Shown: positions 53,506-61,101 of the stretch, in pieces | Position numbering within the stretch: position 1 is the stretch's first letter | Layout: each line of letters begins with the position of its first letter | Origin: Nitrobacter vulgaris | GTDB taxonomy: Bacteria > Pseudomonadota > Alphaproteobacteria > Rhizobiales > Xanthobacteraceae | Direction: 5' to 3' | Length of the DNA stretch: 64,000 nt | Assembly: GCF_002028545.1 (NCBI RefSeq) | Contig: NZ_MWPQ01000051.1 | Location: 62,001 to 126,000, forward strand | Made by a program: the position numbers and the translations under genes | The notes under the pieces: model-generated | The model's database searches: none | What the model was told of the DNA's origin: nothing | What the model saw: only the letters and a program-made list of their open reading frames with translations

Positions 53506-55038
53506 GTGTCGAGTAACGATCAGTTGTCGTCGAACAGCCTGTTCCGTGAGGAGTTGCAACGCGGAATCGACAAATCCGGAGTTGGCATCTGGGATCTCGA
53601 TCTCACGACCCGGAAACTGTTCTGGTCCAGCCCAACGCGCAGGCTTTTTGGCGTCTCGGAAAATGCCCCGGTCAGTTACGATCTTTTCCTCTCCTTGCTC
53701 CAGCCGGAGGATCGCGCGCGCACGGAATCGGCTATTCAGCGCTCGATCAAGACCGGGTGCAGATTCGACCTTCAGTACCGGATTCGTGGGACATCAGAAA
53801 GAGAGCGCTGGGTTCGAGTACGAGGTGGCCTCGTCACCAACGAAGGCGGAGTGGCACAGCGCCTGAGTGGCGTGATACTCGATATCGACGATCAGAAGCT
53901 GATTGAAGAAGCTCTGATTGCGCGCGAAAATCACCTACGTTCGATTCTCGATACCATTCCCGATGCGATGATTGTTATTGATGATCACGGCATCATGCAG
54001 CACTTCAGCACTGCAGCCGAACGTCTGTTCGGCTATTCAGAACACGAAGTCATTGGCCAGAATGTCAGCATTTTGATGCCTGAACCGGATAGCAGCCGAC
54101 ACGACCGCTATTTGGCCCGCTATCAATCCACCGGCGAACGGCACATCATAGGCATCGGACGGATTGTCACTGGAAAACGCCGAGATGGGGCCACCTTTCC
54201 GATGCACCTGTCCGTCGGCGAGATGCACTCAGGTGGAAAACGGCATTTTACTGGATTTGTCCGCGATCTTACAGAGCATCAGCAAACCCAGGCAAAACTT
54301 CAGGAATTGCAATCCGAACTGGTTCACATGTCTCGCTTGAGTGCGATGGGGGAGATGGCATCGACTCTCGCGCACGAGTTGAACCAGCCGTTGACCGCGA
54401 TCAGCAACTACATGAATGGAGCTCGCCGCCTGTTGACCGCCAATGCAGATCTCAACATCACGAAAATCGAACGGGCGCTCGATTGCGCTGCAGATCAGGC
54501 CATTCGCGCCGGTCAGATCATTCGACGGTTACGCGATTTCGTCTCCCGGCGGGAGTCAGAGAAACGCGTCGAAAGCCTGGCGAAGTTGATGGAAGAAGCC
54601 GGAGCTCTCGGTCTCGCAGGTGCACGTGAACAGAACGTCATGCTACGGCTTGAACTGGACACAGAATGCGATCGCGTCCTGGTCGATCGCGTGCAGATTC
54701 AGCAGGTCCTGGTCAATCTCTTTCGAAACGCCCTGGAGGCAATGGAGGAATCACCAAAACGGGAACTTACCGCCTCCAGCAAGAAGGCATCGGACGAGAT
54801 GGTCGAACTGTCCATATCGGATACTGGGCATGGCTTCAGCGAGGCCACCGCTGAAAGCCTGTTCCAGACTTTCTTCACGACCAAGGAAACCGGTATGGGC
54901 GTGGGTCTCTCTATCAGCCGGTCGATCGTGGAAGCCCACGGTGGCCGGATATGGGTCGAAACGAACGATTCCGGTGGCGCTACCTTCCGACTGACTTTGC
55001 CTATAGCTGCAACCGGGGATTTGCCAGATGTCGCATAA
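53506..55038 (+). CDS. fixL: Oxygen-sensing haem-PAS histidine kinase FixL
   Basis: 510 residues: PAS-like domain (about 18-128), haem PAS (about 140-258), and histidine kinase (about 280-502). The haem ligand is H199 in SRHD; R205 and R219 ([13 protein letters not shown]) correspond to the oxygen-pocket arginines R206 and R220 of Bradyrhizobium FixL, all shifted by one residue. The phosphorylated His is H290 ([10 protein letters not shown]). Cytosolic; no membrane helices, as in Bradyrhizobium. Without bound oxygen it phosphorylates FixJ. The start codon is GTG with GGGAAG upstream. It overlaps fixJ by 11 bases. Confidence 0.95.
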   Translation: MSSNDQLSSNSLFREELQRGIDKSGVGIWDLDLTTRKLFWSSPTRRLFGVSENAPVSYDLFLSLLQPEDRARTESAIQRSIKTGCRFDLQYRIRGTSERERWVRVRGGLVTNEGGVAQRLSGVILDIDDQKLIEEALIARENHLRSILDTIPDAMIVIDDHGIMQHFSTAAERLFGYSEHEVIGQNVSILMPEPDSSRHDRYLARYQSTGERHIIGIGRIVTGKRRDGATFPMHLSVGEMHSGGKRHFTGFVRDLTEHQQTQAKLQELQSELVHMSRLSAMGEMASTLAHELNQPLTAISNYMNGARRLLTANADLNITKIERALDCAADQAIRAGQIIRRLRDFVSRRESEKRVESLAKLMEEAGALGLAGAREQNVMLRLELDTECDRVLVDRVQIQQVLVNLFRNALEAMEESPKRELTASSKKASDEMVELSISDTGHGFSEATAESLFQTFFTTKETGMGVGLSISRSIVEAHGGRIWVETNDSGGATFRLTLPIAATGDLPDVA

Positions 55039-55645
55039 GGGAAATGTCTATGTCATCGATGACGATCCAACGATGCGGGACTCGCTCGATTTCCTGCTTG
55101 GCGCGGCAAATTTCAACGTCACGCTGTTCGATGCAGCCGCCGACTTTCTCGATGCTCATTCCGGTCTTCGTTTTGGTTGCGTCGTGTCTGACGTTCGCAT
55201 GCCTGACATCAATGGAATGGATCTACTTCGACGTCTCAAGGCCACTGCTTCGCCCCTGCCCGTCATCATCATGACCGGGCACGGAGATATCTCCCTCGCC
55301 GTCGAAGCGATGAAATTAGGAGCGTTCGATTTTGTCGAAAAGCCGTTTGAAGATGAACGGCTGATTGGAATGATCGAGGCCGCCCTCCAACAGAGCCCGA
55401 ATCGTACGAAAAGTGACGATGTCTCGGCGGAGATCGCATCGAGAATAGCGACTCTCAGTCAGCGCGAACGTCAGGTCATGGACGGCCTCGTCGCAGGACT
55501 ATCCAACAAGCTGATAGCCCGTGAACACAATATTAGTCCCCGGACGATCGAAGTTTACCGGGCAAATGTCATGACCAAGATGCAGGCCCATAACTTGTCC
55601 GAGTTAATCCGGCTTGCCCTGCGCGCCGGCATCTTAAACGATTGA
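55028..55645 (+). CDS. fixJ: Response regulator FixJ
   Basis: 205 residues: receiver domain (about 5-120) with phospho-acceptor D55 in VVSDVRMPD and the conserved Lys in FVEKPF; LuxR/NarL-type helix-turn-helix (about 140-203, [20 protein letters not shown]). When phosphorylated by FixL it activates fixK transcription. It overlaps the fixL stop, so the two are translationally coupled. Confidence 0.95.
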   Translation: MSHKGNVYVIDDDPTMRDSLDFLLGAANFNVTLFDAAADFLDAHSGLRFGCVVSDVRMPDINGMDLLRRLKATASPLPVIIMTGHGDISLAVEAMKLGAFDFVEKPFEDERLIGMIEAALQQSPNRTKSDDVSAEIASRIATLSQRERQVMDGLVAGLSNKLIAREHNISPRTIEVYRANVMTKMQAHNLSELIRLALRAGILND

Positions 55646-55655
55646 GGTAAGTCAA
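55642..55655 (+). promoter_or_regulatory. FixK-type box 8, at the end of fixJ
   Basis: TTGAG-GTAA-GTCAA overlaps the fixJ stop codon and lies 56 bases before the receiver-only gene. FixK could therefore raise that gene independently of fixLJ. Confidence 0.68.
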
Positions 55656-55710
55656 GTCGCCCCCTCCTTACAACCGTATTGTAGGTGATCACTGGAATTC
55701 GTGGCATCAG

Positions 55711-56106
55711 ATGACAGGGTCCACAATCGTAAAGCACAGAATCTGCATTCTCGATGACGATCCTGCTGTGCTTCAGTCAATGCGATTTCTTCTTCAAACC
55801 CATGGGTTCAAGGTTCGCTCGTTCGGTGCCGCCGTGACGTTATTGGCTTCCATTGGTCCGGACGATGTCGATTGCCTGGTGATCGATTACAAGCTGCCCC
55901 ACATGGATGGACTGGATGTGGCGGCCCGCCTCCGTCAACAAAATGTCGCGGCACCGATTGTTCTTATTACCGGCTATCCCCCTCAGCATATGGCGGAGAG
56001 GGCCGCGGCCGCTAGAATAGACTATATTCTATTCAAACCTCATCTAGAGGACAGCCTCGTGATGCGCGTTCGGGAGGCCATTTCTCGCCAATATCCAAAC
56101 CATTAG
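55711..56106 (+). CDS. Single-domain response regulator after fixLJ
   Basis: 131 residues, one receiver domain only: acidic pocket DDD at 15-17, phospho-acceptor D59 in VIDYKLP, Thr in LITGYPP and a Lys in LFKPH. No output domain. In Bradyrhizobium a similar receiver gene sits between fixJ and fixK2, so its presence fits; here no fixK follows. Possible role: phosphate sink or a regulator of FixL. The codon at 55711 is ATG with a weak ribosome site. Confidence 0.88.
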   Translation: MTGSTIVKHRICILDDDPAVLQSMRFLLQTHGFKVRSFGAAVTLLASIGPDDVDCLVIDYKLPHMDGLDVAARLRQQNVAAPIVLITGYPPQHMAERAAAARIDYILFKPHLEDSLVMRVREAISRQYPNH

Positions 56107-56439
56107 AAAGTTTTTGCAGGGCGCAAAGCCGCCTTTGGACATTCCGCTGCCCGTCTCCCCCGGCACCACCTAAGGGCGAAGCCCTAAGGTATCGGCCGCA
56201 CCACCTCTCGCGTGAAAGACTCTTCCAAGCCGAAGACGGTACGTGCCTACGGACTCGGTCGGCACTCACGAAATGCTCCGCAATAGGACAAGCTATCTGC
56301 GTTGAACCCGACTTCGGCGGCGATTCTCAGACCTTCTTGGGCGCAGACGCTAGCGATTTCGAAGAACGATCCGGGGGCGAGTTATTTGTAGATAAGAGAA
56401 GCAGCCGGACTAAAATGCATATCCGCAACCCCGGGGCGT
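56107..56439. terminator. Gap with a hairpin after the fixLJ cluster
   Basis: CCTAAGGGC (56169-56177) pairs perfectly with GCCCTAAGG (56181-56189) around GAA, 63 bases after the receiver gene. No T run follows on either strand. It sits between convergent genes and may end both transcripts. No fixK gene or other gene was found in these 330 bases. Confidence 0.5.
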
Positions 56440-57690
56440 TCAGGCCTCCCAGGCAGCTACTACGAGCCCTCCGGCAAGCGCAACAGCGCTGATTCCTCCA
56501 ACTAGCAGCCCGACTCTCCTGTTTCCTACCCAACTGGCCATGATGGCCTTGGAGATGGTGTTGACTGCAATTGCGACCATGATCGCACGAGCCGCTGTCT
56601 TCAAATCTACATCCCCACCAGCCATGCGAGCGATCGAGATCGTGAGGGCGTCGACGTCCACGATTCCGGAAAGCGCGGCCACAACGAAGATGCCGACGCC
56701 GCCGAACATTCGGCGCACCAGTTCTGCGGTCAGCATCACGGCTGCAAGCACCGCGGTCAGTTTGACTGCGGTTCCGATGGCGAGAGGATTTCTGATTTGA
56801 AGTTCGGGCGTCTCCTGTTGGACATTTCTGAACAATAAGATAGCGGCCCCGATGCCGAGCACCGCGGCGGTGGTCAAGAGCGCGGGCAAAAGTGATACCA
56901 GCAGTACGCCATTGAGCGCCACTGCAATGGTCCCCGCACGCAGCATCATGACGACACCCGCGACCAGAATACCTGCGCTCAACAATCCGGACGATGATGG
57001 ATGTTCGCGAGCCAGCTTCGCCAAAGCAAGAGTGGTGACTGTAGACGATGCAAGCCCTCCGGCAACAGCCGCCATGACGACTCCAAGCCGATTTCCGAAT
57101 GCCTTCACTGCCACGTAACCGGCGAATGAAATTGCCGCGATCATGATCGCGAGAAGCCATATCTGATAGGGATTGATCGCTTTCCACGGATCGATCGGCC
57201 GATTTGGCAGTAGCGGCAACAGCAGGAATGACATCGCGAGCAAAGTCAGCACGGCGCGGATTTCTTGCCAGTTCAACGAACTGATCCACCGATGCAACGG
57301 CTCGCGTAACGCCAGCAGAACCGTCATGCCGACGGTGCAGGCAATGGCAAGTTGCAGATCTCCAACGACAGCCATGGTCCCGAGCAGGAACGTGAGCATT
57401 CCCGCGACAACCGACGTCACACTGGCACGACCTTCGTTCTTGGCTTCCAGCCAATGAAAGGCCGCGAATGCCATGATATATCCCAAAAAGACCCATCCAA
57501 TGACCGAGAAGGTCGTTTGAAGCGCGATGAGACCGGTGACGCCGCCCAATAGTCCGGAAAGCGCGAAAGTACGAAAGCCCGCGGCTCGCCGATTACTCTC
57601 CGCATCGCGCGTTTGCCAACCGCGCTCCAGGCCGACAAGGAGCCCAATGGCCAGAGACACCGTAAGGCGACTCAGAGGTTCAGCATCCAT
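56440..57690 (-). CDS. MgtC/SapB-related membrane protein with DUF4010
   Basis: 416 residues with about twelve membrane helices. The N-terminal MgtC-like part begins with LAIGLLVGLERGW and an Arg-rich segment FRTFALSGLLGG; the C-terminal half is DUF4010 with SGIVDVDALTISIARMA. Transport substrate is unknown. ATG at 57690. It is the last intact gene before a region of decayed sequence. Confidence 0.88.
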   Translation of the reverse strand: MDAEPLSRLTVSLAIGLLVGLERGWQTRDAESNRRAAGFRTFALSGLLGGVTGLIALQTTFSVIGWVFLGYIMAFAAFHWLEAKNEGRASVTSVVAGMLTFLLGTMAVVGDLQLAIACTVGMTVLLALREPLHRWISSLNWQEIRAVLTLLAMSFLLLPLLPNRPIDPWKAINPYQIWLLAIMIAAISFAGYVAVKAFGNRLGVVMAAVAGGLASSTVTTLALAKLAREHPSSSGLLSAGILVAGVVMMLRAGTIAVALNGVLLVSLLPALLTTAAVLGIGAAILLFRNVQQETPELQIRNPLAIGTAVKLTAVLAAVMLTAELVRRMFGGVGIFVVAALSGIVDVDALTISIARMAGGDVDLKTAARAIMVAIAVNTISKAIMASWVGNRRVGLLVGGISAVALAGGLVVAAWEA

Positions 57691-58940
57691 GCCATTTCAC
57701 TTTCGTCCGAATCGATCGTTACAGCTCTGCCCGCCCCCAAACGATCGCTGCTGTTATAGCACTCGACAGCCGCTTTACAGCGTCGACTCAGCCTTCCCCG
57801 AGGCTTCCGAGTCGTATGGCATAATCGGTCTCCAGACAATTTCAGTTGCGATACTCAACTCAATCTCAGTATCCATACTGGCACCACAGGTGCAGAGCAT
57901 GATTTGAGTCAATGAGAGTTCCGGGTGGAGTTTGCTGAAGAAAGCGCATCTTCTCACCCTCCGCGACTGTTCGCTTCCGGCGATGTCAGCCCCGATACGA
58001 AATTGCTGCAACCCAACCCCGCAGCAACGCGCCGGTTACTGCCGCGGATGGAGCATGACGAAATACCTGCTGCACCGATCTTCCTCGATTCCCTCTCGCG
58101 ATTCACGCAGCGGCGGTTTCCGGCAACGTGCTGCGTCATGCAGTCACCGTTCGTTACCACGACGTCAAGGATAGCTCCTGCCGCCCAGCTTCCTTCCAAA
58201 TCGCAGCGAGGGTGTTGTCGCAAACACCTTGGCCGATGTGAATGCTTGATCGAATCTGTGCGCCACCGTTGCAGGGAGTTCGGCCTTCGAGATCATGTCC
58301 CGGACAGCCCCTTCAAAGACGACCGGAATCTGCGCAACGTGATGGCTCTCCATCAACGCTATCGCTTCGGTTAAATCCGCATCCGGCTCTACGCACTGTC
58401 CGCCATCAGCGCCCTGAGACAAATTGAGGGTCTTCACGAAAGGAGCATTTCTGGTTCATCGTAGCCGACGGCAAGGCCGCGCTTCGGATCGAGAAGCACC
58501 ACGCTATCAGCCTTACTTCAGCAGTTCGTCGGAGTTCGTCTGCTCCGGGTCGATTTCAGCTCTGGCCGTGTCGTATGATCTCGACCGGATCCTTCGGAGC
58601 CTGACGTTGAAAGCTAAACTTGCGCTGAACCTCGAGGGCATCGACCTTACGCATGCTCGATCTCCTCTGCTTTCACGGAGAGATTCCTCTTATCGTATTT
58701 GGGAAATCAATCGACTTATACAGAGGCTACTCTTCTCAGCAAGCGACCATCGCTTTGAGCTTTAACCTTGCTTGGGATACGCTTGGAATCTTGGTTGCGG
58801 GGAAGCGCCACACCCGATCCCTGCGAAATGAACCCAACGCTCTTCAAAATGGGAATCGTCTGTATCAATGGTTGCGGCGACTGCCAGTGCTCAATTCATG
58901 CGATTGATAGAACAAATCGTTCCGAGATTGGCAGCATGAC
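57691..58940 (-). pseudogene. Decayed stretch with a CBS-domain gene fragment
   Basis: No intact gene in 1.25 kb. On the minus strand at about 58250-58400 the residues QCVEPDADLTEAIALMESHH then VAQIPVV and KAELPATVAHRFDQA match a CBS domain, but only one half-module is left and the flanks are out of frame. A plus-strand piece near 58446-58500 reads FWFIVADGKAALRIEK, possibly from another lost gene. The stretch looks like eroded stress-gene DNA next to an island boundary. Confidence 0.6.
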
Positions 58941-58991
58941 CGTTGCCCTCCGAGGGTGGAGGTCACACGTTCGGATCGTGTCGGGCGCACC
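58941..58991 (+). other. 3' fragment of a tRNA-Arg(CCG) gene, possible attachment site
   Basis: From CGTTGCCCTCCGAGGG through GGAGGTCACACGTTCGGAT to CGTGTCGGGCGCACC the sequence follows the 3' half of an alphaproteobacterial tRNA-Arg: anticodon loop CTCCGAG (anticodon CCG), T-arm ACACG-TTCGGAT-CGTGT, and acceptor strand CGGGCGC. The anticodon stem has degenerated to wobble pairs and no 5' half precedes it. Such fragments are left when an integrative element inserts into a tRNA gene. Confidence 0.7.
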
Positions 58992-59325
58992 GCGCGCGAT
59001 TCGAACTTCTATGTCGAAAGAATTGCGCCGCTGTGGGCGCTAATTCGGCGAGCTAATGTGGCCTTTGACTCTTCTGGCGCGTAGGAAACATGGACATCGA
59101 ATACGAAGAAGTCGCGTCATGCTCGCGCTCGTCGTGAGCAGTCACGCCTTTGCGCGTCGTCGGGCTGGCTCGATAGACGACCGTTGCATGCATCCCCCTT
59201 TGGAAGGTGGCGTTGCCGTCAGTCCACCTTTCAAATAAGAGAGACAGCAGGATACCAAGCCCTTGTAGAATTTAGACTAACTCTAAAATGTAGCTTGAGA
59301 ACGCCCGCTCGGAAGGTCGCACGCG
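58992..59325. other. Gap between the tRNA fragment and the fec cassette
   Basis: About 330 bases. No supported gene; it must hold the promoter of the sigma-factor gene, near an A/T-rich part at 59235-59300. Nothing else was recognised. Confidence 0.35.
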
Positions 59326-59832
59326 TTGGGATATGCCGATAAACATCTGGGTCTTTATCTCAGCCACCGTGGCGAGCTTGTCGATTACGCGACGGCGATC
59401 GTTGGAGATCGCGGGCGCGGCGAGGATGTCGTTCAAGAAGCTTTTTTTCGTCTCAGATCGTCTTCGGCCGACCGGCCGCTGGATGAACCTCTCGGTTATG
59501 TCCGGCGGATCGTCCGCAATCTTGCAATCGACTGGGTGCGGCGGCTCGCGTCTGAAGGCAAACATCTCGCGGGGTCTGTGGCCTGTGAGACGGTCGCTGA
59601 AGACTGGCCATCGCAGGAAGATGCGATCGTCAAGCGCGACGAGTTGAAGATCGTTATGGAAGCGATGGCGGAATTGCCGGAGAGGACGCGTATCGCCCTG
59701 GAGCTGCATCGTTTCGAGGGTCTGAAGCTCAATGACATTGCAGCCCGTCTGGGCATCTCGGTCGCGCGCGTGCATTCCCTGGTCTATGAGGGTTTGGAGC
59801 ATTGCCGTAAGCGGCTAGCACGGGAACCGTGA
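59326..59832 (+). CDS. FecI-like ECF sigma factor
   Basis: 168 residues. Sigma region 2 is about 15-80 (YATAIVGDRGRGEDVVQEAF, then NLAIDWVRR) and region 4 about 110-162 (ELPERTRIALELHRFEGLKL). It directs RNA polymerase to the iron-uptake genes beside it when the receptor signals. The start is TTG at 59326, after GGAAGG at a spacing of about nine; no ATG exists upstream in frame. Followed by fecR and a TonB receptor. Confidence 0.92.
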   Translation: MGYADKHLGLYLSHRGELVDYATAIVGDRGRGEDVVQEAFFRLRSSSADRPLDEPLGYVRRIVRNLAIDWVRRLASEGKHLAGSVACETVAEDWPSQEDAIVKRDELKIVMEAMAELPERTRIALELHRFEGLKLNDIAARLGISVARVHSLVYEGLEHCRKRLAREP

Positions 59833-59953
59833 CGCGCTTTTCTGCGCTTCCTGAAAATCGGCCGGTTTCATTCGTTCTACAATTGAGCTGGTCGATCGGA
59901 TGATTTGTCCCTCCAGGCTGCTCCGGGCACCTTATTTCTTTGGGAGATAGCTG

Positions 59954-60958
59954 ATTAAACCGGACGACGACCATAACAACCCAAGCCAACAGGCGCTTCA
60001 TTGGCTGATCGCCCTTCAGGAAGACCCTGACGATCCGAGCCTCCGGGCAAGCCTTGAGCTATGGCGTGCGAGCGATCCGGAGAACGCCCGAGCGTGGGTG
60101 GAAGCACAGCATCTCTGGGATGTGCTCGGCGAGGCGCGAGCATCGGTCAAAGCGCCAATACAGGCGACCGCACCAGCGTCAACCCGGCGCTCTCGCCTAT
60201 CGACGACCACGGCGCGGCCGACATCGCGCCTCCGGCCCCGCCATCTCGTCATGGCAGCCGCCGGCGTCGCCGCCGCCTGTGCGGTCGTTATCCTTCAGCC
60301 GGCGATCGATGTATGGCTACGCGCTGATTATAGCACGGGCGTTGCGGAGACGCGAGAAATCCGGCTGGAGGATGGCAGCATCGCCTTCCTTGGCGCCGAC
60401 AGCGCGATCGAGGTCGCCTATGACGCGAGCCGCCGCCGCGTGCGGCTCCTGTCCGGTCAGGCTTATTTCGAGGTTCAGAAGGACAGCATGCGGCCTTTCC
60501 ATGTCGAGGCGGGCTCAGTCGATACGGTCGACCTTGGAACCGCGTTCGATGTTCGGCGGAGGCCCGACGGCGTATCAGTCGCCGTCAACGAGGGCAGCGT
60601 AGCCGTGACATCGCCGATCGCCAGCCAGGCTCTCGCAACGCCCCTGGTTGCTGGCGATTGGGTCCGGGTCGCATGGAGCGGGACAGTCCGACGCGGCAAC
60701 GATGCGCCCGAGTTGGCCGGCGGTTGGCGTTCGGGGATGCTCGCAGTCAAGGACGAGGCCATCACCGATGTCATTGACGAAATCGGACGGCACTACCGTG
60801 GCAAGATCATCATCGCAAGCGGTGAGCTTGGCGAGAAACGCGTGACGGGCGTCTATGATCTCAACAAGCCCATCGATGCCGTTCATGCCGTCGCGCAGGC
60901 GCTTGGGGCACGCGCACGTCAGGTCAGCCCCTGGCTGATCATCGTCTCGGGTTCATGA
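59954..60958 (+). CDS. FecR-like anti-sigma/sigma-regulator
   Basis: 334 residues if started at ATT 59954. Residues about 10-50 form the cytosolic sigma-binding DUF4880 (ALHWLIALQEDPDDPSLRAS, then LELWRASDPENARAW), followed by a membrane helix (about 97-115), the FecR domain (about 130-220, REIRLEDGSIAFLGADSAIE) and a C-terminal STN-like part. A GTG at 60098 would give 286 residues but cut off the conserved sigma-binding segment. Upstream of 59951 is a TAG stop, and no ATG, GTG or TTG exists before 60098, so ATT (spaced seven bases after GGGAG) or CTG at 59951 must be the start. Confidence 0.85.
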   Translation: MKPDDDHNNPSQQALHWLIALQEDPDDPSLRASLELWRASDPENARAWVEAQHLWDVLGEARASVKAPIQATAPASTRRSRLSTTTARPTSRLRPRHLVMAAAGVAAACAVVILQPAIDVWLRADYSTGVAETREIRLEDGSIAFLGADSAIEVAYDASRRRVRLLSGQAYFEVQKDSMRPFHVEAGSVDTVDLGTAFDVRRRPDGVSVAVNEGSVAVTSPIASQALATPLVAGDWVRVAWSGTVRRGNDAPELAGGWRSGMLAVKDEAITDVIDEIGRHYRGKIIIASGELGEKRVTGVYDLNKPIDAVHAVAQALGARARQVSPWLIIVSGS

Positions 60959-61101
60959 CGGTGATTGTCATTTTACAACACTTCTAATCTGCAATCCGTC
61001 GCTTTTCGCTAAAAAAATCCGGCTCGGCTTCGTTCCTTCAGCGAGGGTTTATTTCTGCGCAGCCGCGCAGCCCCTTGTACTGAGGAATGAAGGGTTAGGG
61101 G

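Noticed and set aside
57925-58374. Plus-strand frame of 149 residues after the MgtC-like gene
   Set aside because: Codon use and composition are not gene-like, and the opposite strand contains a recognisable CBS fragment.
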